64,000 nucleotides of DNA from Lactonifactor sp. BIOML-A5. Its GTDB lineage: Bacteria; Bacillota; Clostridia; Lachnospirales; Lachnospiraceae. The notes beneath the pieces are model-generated. The model worked only from the letters and a program-made list of their open reading frames with translations, was not told where the DNA came from and did no database searches. Positions within the stretch are counted from its first letter, which is position 1. Every line of letters begins with the position of its first letter. Both the position numbers and the translations under genes were made by a program. Of this stretch, positions 25,039 through 33,837 are shown piece by piece. The stretch spans positions 173,720-237,719 of the forward strand of contig NZ_WKYV01000004.1 in NCBI RefSeq assembly GCF_009677585.1, given 5' to 3'.

Positions 25039-25100
25039 AAGTGTGTCGTCAAAAGAGTAAAAAAGTGCACTATGAAAAAGCATAAAAATAAAAAGTGCAC
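25011..25100. promoter_or_regulatory. Three GTGCAC palindromes before the UbiD cluster
   Basis: GTGCAC occurs at 25012-25017, 25065-25070 and 25095-25100, each flanked by A/T runs. They are candidate operator sites for the LysR protein or another regulator; two lie inside the expected 5' leader. Confidence 0.45.
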
Positions 25101-25127
25101 AAAAAATAGGTAAAAGGAGGAATTGAA

Positions 25128-26555
25128 GTGGCTAAAGTTTACAAGGATTTAAGGAGTTTTTTAGAGACTCTGGAAGAAGAAGGACAGTTAGTCCGTATCA
25201 AAGATGAGGTTATGCCGGAGCCGGATATCGCTTCTGCTGGCCGTGCAGCCGCTAACATCAAGAATGGTCCTGCAGTTTTATTTGAAAAGGTAAACGGTTA
25301 CAAATATTCCGTAGTGACAAACGTTCATGGTTCCTGGGCGAATCATGCGTTAATGTTAGGTATGCCAAAGGATACTCCCACAAAGGAGCAGTTCTTTGAA
25401 CTGAACCGCAGATGGGATAAGTTCCCGGTAGAACCTAATATTGTTTCCAGAGAAGAAGCTCCCTGTAAAGAAAACGTAGTGGATAAGGACATCAATCTGT
25501 TCGAGATTCTTCCGCTCTACAGAATTAATGACCAGGACTCTGGATTTTTCCTTTCCAAAGCATCTGTTGTTACAGCAGATCCGGAAGAACCAGGCAACTT
25601 TGACAAGATGAATGTAGGTACATACCGTATCCAGGTAAAAGATAAGGATCGCGTGGGAATCCAGGCATTGGCATTCCATGATATCGCAGTTCAGCTGGAA
25701 AAGGCTGAAAGGAAGAATGAAAAGCTTCCAATCGCCATTACACTTGGAAACAGCCCATTAGTTACATTCATGGCCTCCACACCGATTGGATATACCCAGA
25801 ATGAGTATGAATTTGTGGGCGCTCTGCAGGACGGGGTTCCTACAGATATTGTTAAGTCAGATTTATATGATCATCTGTACGTTCCGGCTGGATCAGAAGT
25901 GGTTCTGGAAGGATATATTGAGCCGCGCGTGCGTGAAGTAGAAGGCCCCTTCGGAGAATTCCCGGGCTCCTATTCCGGCTGCCGTCAGCAGTGTGTAGTG
26001 CGTATTGAGAGAGTTACCCACAGGACAAATCCTATTTTCGAAAATCTGTATCTGGGAATTCCTTGGACAGAGATTGATTACCTGATGGCTTTGAATACAT
26101 CCGTACCTCTGTACAAACAGATTAAAGAAAGTATCCCTGAGGTTGTAGCTGTAAATGCTATGTATACCCACGGCATGGGGGTTATTATTTCCACAAAATG
26201 CCGTTACGGCGGATACGGAAAAGGCGTTGCTTTCCGTCTCTTGTCCACACCTCATGGAATGCCTTACTCCAAGGTTGTAATCGTAGTAGATGAATTTGTA
26301 GATCCATTTAATTTGGAGCAGGTAATGTGGGCACTGACCACAAGAGTAAAACCAGATAAAGATGTGGCTATTATTCCTAACTGCCCGGGTATGCCTCTGG
26401 ATCCATCCTCCGTACCGGCAGGTATGCATACGAAGATGATCATAGATGCAACAACACCGGTAGCTCCGGAGCCGAATCCAAGAGAAGTAGAACTTCTGGA
26501 GCCGCCTGCAAAGACAGAAGAATGGGAAAAAATTATCCGCAGCATGTTTAAATAA
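25128..26555 (+). CDS. UbiD-family phenolic-acid decarboxylase, subunit C (BsdC/VdcC type)
   Basis: The start is GTG 25128 after AAAAGGAGG; 475 residues. This prenylated-FMN enzyme performs non-oxidative decarboxylation of hydroxyaromatic acids such as 4-hydroxybenzoate or vanillate. The catalytic Arg lies in NVGTYRIQV (R167), and the two Glu of the E-R-E triad are in EGPFGE (E272, E277). Length and the neighbouring subunit D place it with the BsdBCD/VdcBCD complexes. It is the first gene of a co-directional cluster that also has a UbiX-like protein. The exact phenolic substrate is not decidable. Confidence 0.92.
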   Translation: MAKVYKDLRSFLETLEEEGQLVRIKDEVMPEPDIASAGRAAANIKNGPAVLFEKVNGYKYSVVTNVHGSWANHALMLGMPKDTPTKEQFFELNRRWDKFPVEPNIVSREEAPCKENVVDKDINLFEILPLYRINDQDSGFFLSKASVVTADPEEPGNFDKMNVGTYRIQVKDKDRVGIQALAFHDIAVQLEKAERKNEKLPIAITLGNSPLVTFMASTPIGYTQNEYEFVGALQDGVPTDIVKSDLYDHLYVPAGSEVVLEGYIEPRVREVEGPFGEFPGSYSGCRQQCVVRIERVTHRTNPIFENLYLGIPWTEIDYLMALNTSVPLYKQIKESIPEVVAVNAMYTHGMGVIISTKCRYGGYGKGVAFRLLSTPHGMPYSKVVIVVDEFVDPFNLEQVMWALTTRVKPDKDVAIIPNCPGMPLDPSSVPAGMHTKMIIDATTPVAPEPNPREVELLEPPAKTEEWEKIIRSMFK

Positions 26556-26572
26556 TAAGGAGGTAATGGAAC

Positions 26573-26779
26573 ATGAAGTGTCCGCGTTGTGATAGTGATA
26601 AAGTAAGAAAAATGGTTGACTCTCCCGTAGGAAATGCCTGGGAAGTGTATTTATGTGATAAGTGCTACTACTCCTGGAGATCTACAGAGACACCGCACAT
26701 TCATGATAAATTTAAACTGGACGATGAAAAGATCGCTCATATGCAGGTTATTCCACCTGTACCACCATTAGATAAATAA
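26573..26779 (+). CDS. Phenolic-acid decarboxylase subunit D (VdcD/YclD type)
   Basis: The start is ATG 26573 after AAGGAGG. The 68-residue protein has two CxxC pairs (CPRCDSD at the N-terminus and YLCDKCYYSW), which form a small zinc ribbon, and ends in VIPPVPPLDK. It matches subunit D of hydroxyarylic acid decarboxylases, needed for full activity of BsdC/VdcC complexes. It lies 17 bases after the UbiD gene, so it is translated with it. Confidence 0.9.
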   Translation: MKCPRCDSDKVRKMVDSPVGNAWEVYLCDKCYYSWRSTETPHIHDKFKLDDEKIAHMQVIPPVPPLDK

Positions 26780-26793
26780 AACCTGAGCAAAAG

Positions 26794-26836
26794 AATCCCC
26801 GTGCCGGACCAGACTGCATGGCCCGGCATGAGGATT
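26794..26836 (+). other. Intercistronic stem-loop before the transporter gene
   Basis: AATCCCCGTGCCGG pairs with CCGGCATGAGGATT, with one mismatch. No T run follows, so it is probably an mRNA stabiliser or processing site and not a full terminator. Confidence 0.55.
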
Positions 26837-26866
26837 CATAATAAGAGCAAAGAGGGGTAACAGCGA

Positions 26867-28243
26867 ATGAATAAGAAAAGAATAGGTTTTTTTCTAGGTA
26901 TTGCAGTTGCGGTAATTATTTATTTTCTTCCCTTAAAGGGAATTGAACCGGCAGGTCAGACCTGCTTGGCCTTAACACTTATGACCGTTGTCTGGTGGGC
27001 AACTCAGGTTGCACAGTCCGGATATGTAGGCGGTATCTATTTAATGGCACTGGTAATATTTAAAGTAGCGGAGCCGGCTCTCGTATTCAAATCCTGGATC
27101 GGTCCTACCATGTTTTTGATTATCGGTGCATATTTGATTGCAGGTGCGGTAAAGGACTCCGGACTGGGAGAGAGAATCGCATACGCATTTATTAACAAAT
27201 TTGTAAGATCTTATAAAGGTATTATTGTTTCTATCTTTGTACTTACCTTTATTATGAGTGTTTTGATTCCCCATCCATGGCCCAGAGCATTTCTGATTAT
27301 GTCTGTAATGGCAGTAGTAATTCAGAGTGCCAAAATGCCAAAAGAGGATGCAGTAAAAATCGGATTTACCGTATTCGCAGCATCTGTACCGGTATCTCTG
27401 ATCTTCCTGACCGGCGACAGTACCATCAACCCCCTGGCAGTAGCCAACTCCGGAGAATCTCTGGGATGGCTTGGCTGGTTTAAGGTAATGGGTGTTCCGG
27501 CCATTGTAGCGTCAATACTCACGTTGATTTTAATCCTTATTCTGTTTAAACCGACAAAAGAGGTACATATAAATCTGGATGAAATCCATGAAAAACAAAA
27601 AGCTTTAGGCCCTCTCTCCGCACTGGAAAAGAGAACTGCCGTATGGCTTGTAATTGCCATCGTATTATGGGCAACCGACTCTATCCATGGCATTAATATC
27701 GGCTGGATCACGCTGGGTGTTGCCATGTGTATGAGTATGCCTGTTGTTGGAGAGGTTCTGACTCCAAAATCCTGGGGACAGGTACCTGTGCATGTATTAA
27801 TCTTCCTGACATCTGCCATGGCTATCGGCAGTGTGGGCGGTGAAACTGGAATGAACGCATGGCTGGCAGACACAATCCTGCCTTCTACCGTTCCCTCTAA
27901 CCTGTTTGTACTGGCAGCATTTATTGCGGTTATTTCTATTGTTATCCATATGTTCATGGGTTCTGTTATCGCTGTTATGGGTGTTGCGATTCCCGCGCTT
28001 ATGGCATTTACATCACCCATGGGCATCAGCCCCCTGGCAACCGCACTGTTTGTATACACAGCAGTAGCCAGCCACTATATCCTTCCGTTCCACCACCTGA
28101 ATATGCTGGTAGGACAGGGAGAGGAAAATGGAAAGTATACGCAGAAAGAATGTATTCGTCTGGGTATCCCATTAATAGCAGTTGTATTTATTGTAACAGT
28201 TTTGATAGAAGTTCCCTGGTGGAAGATTATCGGTCTGTTATAA
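26867..28243 (+). CDS. SLC13/DASS-type anion symporter
   Basis: The start is ATG 26867 after AGAGGGG. The 458-residue membrane protein has about 11-12 hydrophobic spans. Features typical of divalent-anion:Na+ symporters are the helical hairpins with the GDSTINPLAVANSG segment and the late SHYILPFHHLNMLVGQG segment. Inside a phenolic-acid decarboxylase cluster it probably imports an aromatic acid or exchanges it for a product. Substrate prediction is inference from context; SLC13 members more often carry dicarboxylates. Confidence 0.85.
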   Translation: MNKKRIGFFLGIAVAVIIYFLPLKGIEPAGQTCLALTLMTVVWWATQVAQSGYVGGIYLMALVIFKVAEPALVFKSWIGPTMFLIIGAYLIAGAVKDSGLGERIAYAFINKFVRSYKGIIVSIFVLTFIMSVLIPHPWPRAFLIMSVMAVVIQSAKMPKEDAVKIGFTVFAASVPVSLIFLTGDSTINPLAVANSGESLGWLGWFKVMGVPAIVASILTLILILILFKPTKEVHINLDEIHEKQKALGPLSALEKRTAVWLVIAIVLWATDSIHGINIGWITLGVAMCMSMPVVGEVLTPKSWGQVPVHVLIFLTSAMAIGSVGGETGMNAWLADTILPSTVPSNLFVLAAFIAVISIVIHMFMGSVIAVMGVAIPALMAFTSPMGISPLATALFVYTAVASHYILPFHHLNMLVGQGEENGKYTQKECIRLGIPLIAVVFIVTVLIEVPWWKIIGLL

Positions 28244-28331
28244 TTAGAGAAGTATTCAAGTATATGTTTCGCAGGCCGGAGACAGTATTACAGCCTCTGG
28301 TCTGCAAGTAAAAGATAAAGGCGGTAAAAAC

Positions 28332-28898
28332 ATGAGAATAATCGTAGGCGTAACCGGCGCTTCCGGGGTTGAGATGAGTTATTACCTGGTAAGGGCGTTA
28401 AAAAACATCGAAGGCTGTGAGGTACACCTTATTATGACCGCTGGGGCAAAGAAGACCTGGGAGTTAGAATGCGATATTCCCCTGGAGGACCTGATTTCTC
28501 TGGCAGATGTAGTTCACGAGGATAAAAACCTTGCGGCTGCCGTATCCAGCGGTTCTTATGTGACAGACGGTATGATAATTATGCCCTGCAGCATGAAAAC
28601 ATTGGCCGGTATCACAGCAGGATATGCAGAGAATTTGATGGTTCGGGCCGCTGATGTTTGTATGAAGGAAGGGCGAAAAGTAGTGCTGGTTCCCAGAGAG
28701 ATGCCTTTTAGCAGACTGCATCTCAGAAATCTGAAGGAGGCAGCAGAGCTTGGGTGTGTTATTGTCCCCCCCATGCTGACTTTTTACAATGGACCGAAAA
28801 CACTGGAGGATCAGATTAACCACATTGTGGGGAAGGTACTGATGCAGTTTGGGATAACCCATGATAAATTTGTACCCTGGACAGGAGCGGATGAATAA
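28332..28898 (+). CDS. UbiX-family flavin prenyltransferase (decarboxylase subunit B)
   Basis: The start is ATG 28332; 188 residues. IVGVTGASGVEMSYYLVRAL is the FMN-binding Rossmann start, and MIIMPCSMKTLAGITAGYAENLMVRAAD carries the conserved SxK-T stretch. VLVPREMPFSRLHLRN completes the prenyl-phosphate site. It makes prenylated FMN, the cofactor that both UbiD proteins of the cluster need. It is the only such protein here, so it should serve both. It overlaps the next start codon. Confidence 0.93.
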   Translation: MRIIVGVTGASGVEMSYYLVRALKNIEGCEVHLIMTAGAKKTWELECDIPLEDLISLADVVHEDKNLAAAVSSGSYVTDGMIIMPCSMKTLAGITAGYAENLMVRAADVCMKEGRKVVLVPREMPFSRLHLRNLKEAAELGCVIVPPMLTFYNGPKTLEDQINHIVGKVLMQFGITHDKFVPWTGADE

Positions 28899-29287
28899 TG
28901 AAGACATTTCATGTGATGACGGCTGAGGGCAGCAGATATCAGACAGAAGCTTGGGCCGTATCCTGCGGAGAGGATCTCAGTGTCACTATATGCGGGGGTT
29001 CCCGGTACCATGTGGGAGCCACTGCCCTGGGATGTGCCCGGCCTCTGTATGAGGGAAAGCCCAGACGCTCTGCAACAGTAAGTGTGCTCTGCGCTTTTGA
29101 ACATAAAGATGATGAAGTGGCCAGATGGGCGGCCAGATACCTGGCTACAGAACTTGACTGCAGGGTATCCGTGGCAGCCGGAGTACATATTGATGAGGCT
29201 GCGGCAGAGGAGCTCCAGATCCTGATGGATAACAGCCGGGAAGTTTGTGATAAAATAATTGCTGCAGTAAAAGAAGCGAACCGTTAA
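28898..29287 (+). CDS. LpdD-like prenylated-flavin chaperone
   Basis: The start is ATG 28898, overlapping the UbiX-like stop by one base; 129 residues. YHVGATALGCARP and VSVAAGVHIDEAAAEEL match the LpdD family, found next to gallate decarboxylase (LpdB/LpdC) in lactobacilli and thought to help load prenylated flavin. It was formerly annotated as an amino-acid decarboxylase by error. It sits directly before the LpdC-like gene, as expected. Function is by family and context only. Confidence 0.8.
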   Translation: MKTFHVMTAEGSRYQTEAWAVSCGEDLSVTICGGSRYHVGATALGCARPLYEGKPRRSATVSVLCAFEHKDDEVARWAARYLATELDCRVSVAAGVHIDEAAAEELQILMDNSREVCDKIIAAVKEANR

Positions 29288-29300
29288 AGGAGGTTTTAAA

Positions 29301-30776
29301 ATGGCAAAAATAGAAGATTTACGTTCCGCTTTGGAATACTTAAAAGAAATTGACGGACAGTTGGTAGAGACAGATGTAGAAGTAGATCCCCGTGCAGAAC
29401 TCTCAGGAGTGTACCGTTATGTGGGGGCAGGCGGAACTGTTGCAAGACCTACACAGGAAGGTCCTGCCATGGTATTTAACAAGGTAAAAGGACATGAGGA
29501 CGCAAGAGTAGCCATCGGACTATTGGCAAGCAGAAAAAGAGTTGGTTATCTGCTCAACGAAAAACCAGAGCGTCTGGGCTTTCTGTTAAATGAGGCAGTT
29601 TCTGCACCCATAGCACCGGTAGTCGTTGACAACAAAGAGGCTAAATGCCAGGAAGTGGTTCATTATGCAGATGAGCCGGGATTCGATATCCGCAAATTAA
29701 TTCCTGCTCCTACCAATACTGAGGAAGACGCAGGACCCTATATTACCATGGGACTTTGCTATGCGTCAGACCCTGAGACGAAAGAGTCTGATATTACCAT
29801 TCACCGTCTCTGTCTGCAGAGCAAAGATGAAATTTCCATGTATTTTGTGCCAGGTGCCCGTCATCTGGGAGTATTTCGTGAAAAAGCAGAGGCGATGGGC
29901 AAACCGCTGCCTATCTCTATCAGCGTAGGGGTAGATCCGGCCATTGAAATTGCTGCCTGCTTCGAGCCTCCCACAACCCCTCTGGGATATAATGAATTAG
30001 GCGCAGCCGGGGCTATCCGCAAGGAAGCTGTAAAGCTAACCAACTGTCTGACCATCGATGAGAGATGCATTGCCAATGCAGAGTATGTCATCGAGGGAGA
30101 ACTGCTCCCAGATGTACGGGTTAGAGAGGATGTCCAGTCAGATACCGGAAAAGCAATGCCTGAATTCCCTGGGTATACAGGTGCAGCCAATCCATCTGTT
30201 CCAATCATTAAGGTAAAAGCCGTAACCACAAGAAAGAATCCCATTATGCAGTCCTGTATCGGGCCAAGCGAGGAGCATGTAAGCATGGCCGGTATTCCTA
30301 CCGAAGCCAGTATTATTTCCATGGTAGAACGTGCGATGCCCGGAAAACTTCAGAATGTATACTGTGCTTCCAGCGGCGGCGGAAAATATATGGCAGTGAT
30401 GCAGTTTAAGAAGGCAGTTCCCTCTGACGAAGGAAGACAGCGTCAGGCAGCGCTTCTGGCTTTCTCTGCATTCAGTGAATTGAAACATGTATTCCTGGTA
30501 GACGAAGATGTAGATTGTTTCGATATCAAAGATGTAGTCTGGGCAATGAATACTCGTTTCCAGGCAGATGTAGACCTGATTCCGATTCCTGGAGTCCGCT
30601 GCCATCCTCTGGATCCCTCCAATGATCCTGCCATGTCACCATCCATCAGGGATCATGGAATTGCCTGCAAAGCTATTTTTGACTGTACAGTGCCATTTTC
30701 AGAGAAAGACAGGTTCCACCGTTCAAAATTTAAAGAACTGGATCCTGCACATTGGGTTCCTGAACTATTTAAATAA
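29301..30776 (+). CDS. UbiD-family decarboxylase, gallate decarboxylase-like (LpdC type)
   Basis: The start is ATG 29301 after AAAGGAGG. At 491 residues it has the length of LpdC. The candidate catalytic Arg lies in DITIHRLCL (R169) and one triad Glu in MPEFPGY (E288). The position of the first Glu (E277 in fungal Fdc1) is Gly283, so the triad is incomplete compared with the first UbiD of the cluster. LpdC enzymes decarboxylate gallate and protocatechuate. It is a second, distantly related catalytic subunit, which suggests that the cluster handles two classes of phenolic acid. Confidence 0.88.
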   Translation: MAKIEDLRSALEYLKEIDGQLVETDVEVDPRAELSGVYRYVGAGGTVARPTQEGPAMVFNKVKGHEDARVAIGLLASRKRVGYLLNEKPERLGFLLNEAVSAPIAPVVVDNKEAKCQEVVHYADEPGFDIRKLIPAPTNTEEDAGPYITMGLCYASDPETKESDITIHRLCLQSKDEISMYFVPGARHLGVFREKAEAMGKPLPISISVGVDPAIEIAACFEPPTTPLGYNELGAAGAIRKEAVKLTNCLTIDERCIANAEYVIEGELLPDVRVREDVQSDTGKAMPEFPGYTGAANPSVPIIKVKAVTTRKNPIMQSCIGPSEEHVSMAGIPTEASIISMVERAMPGKLQNVYCASSGGGKYMAVMQFKKAVPSDEGRQRQAALLAFSAFSELKHVFLVDEDVDCFDIKDVVWAMNTRFQADVDLIPIPGVRCHPLDPSNDPAMSPSIRDHGIACKAIFDCTVPFSEKDRFHRSKFKELDPAHWVPELFK

Positions 30777-30781
30777 AAGAA

Positions 30782-30820
30782 AAGCGTCCCACTTCATTTG
30801 ATGAGGTGGGACGCTTTTTT
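30782..30820 (+). terminator. Terminator of the UbiD cluster
   Basis: AAGCGTCCCACTTCAT and ATGAGGTGGGACGCTT form the stem and TTTT follows, six bases after the last stop. Confidence 0.93.
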
Positions 30821-30829
30821 CTCTTCCTG

Positions 30830-30862
30830 TTTAAGGCTAATTTCAGGAAGCTCCTGTATGAT
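30830..30862 (+). promoter_or_regulatory. Response-regulator-type box and -10 before the first adaptor
   Basis: TTTAAGG (30830) and TTTCAGG (30841) are 11-base-spaced direct repeats, and TATGAT begins 16 bases after the second. The same arrangement, base for base in spacing, stands before the second adaptor (33749-33781). This is typical of OmpR/PhoB-type activated promoters. Confidence 0.6.
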
Positions 30863-30915
30863 AGATACGATAATAAGGAAGTATTCCAGAATGACACATG
30901 TAAAAGGAGCAGGTA

Positions 30916-32748
30916 ATGAGGACAAAGATATCAGGCAAATGGAAGGAATTGAGTGTTCAAAAAAGGATCGTCTGCATCACCAGTGTCACTGCGGTATGTA
31001 TGGCGCTCGTTGTAATCACAGGAATCTCTGTGTATAAAAAGCATGGGGGGACGGCAGAAACAGCCGGCCGGCAGCGGACAGAAACGGAAATACCCCAGTC
31101 AGAGGGGGTGAGCGGCAGCGGATATGTGGCATACGGCACAGTTGTACAGGAATTTACGCTCCCCTTGACAGACGAGGAGACTGCTGCCCCCCTGGTGGTG
31201 GAGGAGGTCTGCGTGAGTGCCCAGGATACAGTCACAGAGGGGGATCAAATCTTAAAGGTCACAAAGGAAAGTCTGGAACAGGCGGAGAAATTCCTTGAGA
31301 AGACAGTAAAGAATGCTGAGAATGCTCTCGTTACTGAAAGACTGGAATACACAAAAGCTAAGATGGAGGCAGAATATACTTACATATCAGAGGCAGGCTT
31401 GAACGAGACTGCGAAAGCTGAATATGAGAGCCAAATCGCTGCTTTGGAAGAAAAAGTGAGCAGTGCCCAGTCTGCACTGGAAGAAGCGTATCTCACGGTC
31501 AATGATAATCCCGATTCCATTGCTGAAAAAGAAAATCGGATTGCCTCTCTCAACAGCCAGAGCAGCGAGGCAGAAGCGCAGCTGTCCCAGACACAGGGAG
31601 AATTGTCTTCTGTGAAGGAAGTTTACGAACAGAAAAAGTCTGGATATGAAACAGCCCTGGAAGAACTCAGAGCGATTGCGATTGTCTACCGGTATCTGGG
31701 TTCTTACAGGGGAAAAGATACCCTGGAGCTGGATGCAGTTCTGACAGAGATATCCAAAGAGGCAGCAGAGTTAGCAGGTAGTTCCGGGGGTACTCAGGCT
31801 GCCCAGGCGTTCTCCGTCAGTGCACCGGCAGCCGAACAGAGTGCCGCATCCGGAAGCCGTGAAGCAGAAGAGGCTGTCAGTGAAGCCGGGACAGCCAGTG
31901 AAGTAGATACTCTGCTGGAAAGCTTGCAGGGACAGTACAGCACGGCAAAAAGTACCTATGAGGAGTGTAAGAATGCATACAAGGATATAAAATCAGAGAA
32001 AGATGAGCTGGACAAAGAAGTGGTAGAGTGCCAGTCAGTTTTATCATCAGCTGAGAAGTCTGTCAGTTCCCTGAATCAGGAAGTGAACCAGCTGACCCAG
32101 GAGCTGGAGAAAGCAGCCAGCCAGCTGCCCTCTCTGGAAGCGGCCTATGCGGAAGCCCTGAACAACCAGGTAACCGAAATGGTCTCAGTAAAAGAAACGT
32201 ACCGCTCCGACATGCTCTCCTACGAGTATGCGAAGAATAATTATGATCTAACCATGGAGAAGCTGGATCAGGAGTTAGAGACAGCAGAAGAGGCGGTGGC
32301 CACAGCACAGGAAAATGCGGAGCTTTTGGCAACCCAGTATCAGGACGGAATTGTAAGAGCCGTACGGGACGGAAAGATACAGATGATAGGATGTCAGGAG
32401 GGGGATGAATTGTCCGGTCAGAGTTCTCTTGTATTTTACGAAGACACTTCCTATAAGAATATCTCAATTTCGGTTAGTCAAGAGGATGTCACAAGTGTAG
32501 AGGTGGGAGATACGGCGATGATTTATATTGAGGAGACCGGACAGCTGGAGGGGACGGTAACAGCGGTATCTGCATCATCGGCTTCCGAGAGTGTCTCTAG
32601 TGTTTCTTATACGGTTACAGTGGCCATAGATGGTGAGAGTGAGGGGATAGAAAACGGCACGTCCGCAGCCGTATACCTGAATATGGAAGGTATAATGGGA
32701 GGTCCCCAGGAAAATAATCTCAAAAGCCCGGGGGAACAGGATCCTTAA
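30916..32748 (+). CDS. HlyD-like adaptor with long coiled coil
   Basis: The start is ATG 30916 after AAAAGGAGC; 610 residues. One N-terminal membrane span (about 19-38) puts the rest outside the membrane. Two lipoyl-like half motifs (VVEEVCVSAQDTVTEGDQIL near 95 and the region around 480) flank a very long Glu/Ala/Ser-rich coiled coil (about 120-480). The C-terminus has a beta-barrel-like domain (VSQEDVTSVEVGDTAMIYIE). This is the membrane-fusion adaptor plan of export systems, here with an unusually long hairpin. No exporter follows directly, so it may act with the MacB-like permease downstream or with an unlinked pump. Confidence 0.82.
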   Translation: MRTKISGKWKELSVQKRIVCITSVTAVCMALVVITGISVYKKHGGTAETAGRQRTETEIPQSEGVSGSGYVAYGTVVQEFTLPLTDEETAAPLVVEEVCVSAQDTVTEGDQILKVTKESLEQAEKFLEKTVKNAENALVTERLEYTKAKMEAEYTYISEAGLNETAKAEYESQIAALEEKVSSAQSALEEAYLTVNDNPDSIAEKENRIASLNSQSSEAEAQLSQTQGELSSVKEVYEQKKSGYETALEELRAIAIVYRYLGSYRGKDTLELDAVLTEISKEAAELAGSSGGTQAAQAFSVSAPAAEQSAASGSREAEEAVSEAGTASEVDTLLESLQGQYSTAKSTYEECKNAYKDIKSEKDELDKEVVECQSVLSSAEKSVSSLNQEVNQLTQELEKAASQLPSLEAAYAEALNNQVTEMVSVKETYRSDMLSYEYAKNNYDLTMEKLDQELETAEEAVATAQENAELLATQYQDGIVRAVRDGKIQMIGCQEGDELSGQSSLVFYEDTSYKNISISVSQEDVTSVEVGDTAMIYIEETGQLEGTVTAVSASSASESVSSVSYTVTVAIDGESEGIENGTSAAVYLNMEGIMGGPQENNLKSPGEQDP

Positions 32749-32827
32749 TGGAAGCTTATTGCAGTATCAGTTCATAGTGTGTTATAATTCCCATATTATA
32801 TTTTAGAAAGAATAAATGGGAAAATAG

Positions 32828-33670
32828 ATGATAAGAAAAATAAAACAAATGTGGAAGGCTGTACATATGGAACTGCAGGAGCACAAAAGTTCCTTTCTGG
32901 TTTATGTGATACTTCGGCTGGCAGTGCTTCTTATGATGGTACTGCAGCTGTTTAACGGCAATTATGAAAATGTATTTTTGTGCTTACTGACCCTGGTACT
33001 CTTGATGGTGCCCAGCTTTATCCAGGTAAATCTGAAGATTGAGCTGCCAACCACACTTGAAATCATTATTCTCCTGTTTATATTTGCAGCTGAGATATTA
33101 GGAGAGATACAGGCATACTACATCAGATTCCCAGGATGGGATACACTTCTTCACACTGTCAACGGTTTTCTGGCTGCAGCCATTGGATTTTCTCTGGTGG
33201 ATCTGCTGAACCGGAATGAAAAAGTAAAGTTTCAACTGTCTCCTGCATTTACGGCTATAGTAGCTTTCTGCTTTTCTATGACCATCGGTGTCATCTGGGA
33301 GTTTTTTGAATGTGGTATGGACTTATTCCTGGGTTTTGATATGCAGAAGGATACGGTGCTCCATTCCATTACATCAGTTATGCTGGATCCCACAAAGGGG
33401 AATCATCCTGTCACTATCGAGGGGATCAAGGATGTGGCTGTCAACGGAGAAAGCCTGGGGCTGGGAGGATATCTGGATATCGGCCTTCTGGATACCATGA
33501 AAGATCTTTTTGTAAACTTTATCGGTGCGGTAGTCTTTTCTGTCATTGGATTCTTCTATGTTAAATCCAGAGGAAAAGGAAAAATGGCCAGACGCTTTAT
33601 TCCCAGACGGAAAAAGAGAGAGGCCGACTTTTTGCGCATCATTCAGGAAGAAGAAAAAAAGGAAGAATAA
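32828..33670 (+). CDS. Multi-span membrane protein (YjdF/DUF2238-like)
   Basis: ATG start; the ribosome site is weak (ATGGGAAAATAG). The 280-residue protein has about 7 hydrophobic spans. WDTLLHTVNGFLAAAIGF and CFSMTIGVIWEFFECGMD resemble the conserved segments of the YjdF/DUF2238 inner-membrane family. The C-terminus is strongly basic and then acidic (RRFIPRRKKREAD) and should be cytoplasmic. Its role is unknown. It lies between two adaptor genes and may share their control. Confidence 0.72.
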   Translation: MIRKIKQMWKAVHMELQEHKSSFLVYVILRLAVLLMMVLQLFNGNYENVFLCLLTLVLLMVPSFIQVNLKIELPTTLEIIILLFIFAAEILGEIQAYYIRFPGWDTLLHTVNGFLAAAIGFSLVDLLNRNEKVKFQLSPAFTAIVAFCFSMTIGVIWEFFECGMDLFLGFDMQKDTVLHSITSVMLDPTKGNHPVTIEGIKDVAVNGESLGLGGYLDIGLLDTMKDLFVNFIGAVVFSVIGFFYVKSRGKGKMARRFIPRRKKREADFLRIIQEEEKKEE

Positions 33671-33687
33671 AATAGTAAATGGAAGCT

Positions 33688-33730
33688 AACCCGCGGGGAT
33701 ACCAAAGATAAGGTGTCACCGCGGGTTTTT
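33688..33730 (+). terminator. Terminator after the DUF2238-like gene
   Basis: AACCCGCGGGGATACC pairs with GGTGTCACCGCGGGTT; TTT follows. Confidence 0.9.
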
Positions 33731-33748
33731 CTGTGCATGCCTGCGCTT

Positions 33749-33781
33749 TTTAAGGTTAATTTCAGGAATAACTAGTATGAT
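33749..33781 (+). promoter_or_regulatory. Response-regulator-type box and -10 before the MacA-like gene
   Basis: TTTAAGG (33749) and TTTCAGG (33760), then TATGAT (33776-33781), with spacing identical to 30830-30862. It is the probable start of the MacAB-like operon. Confidence 0.6.
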
Positions 33782-33837
33782 AAGGTAGAATAAAAAAGGC
33801 TTACGAAATTCAGAATATACAGGCAAGGAGTAAAGAA

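Noticed and set aside
27322-28059. Open frame of 245 codons on the minus strand
   Set aside because: It is antisense to the SLC13-type transporter and has no start context.
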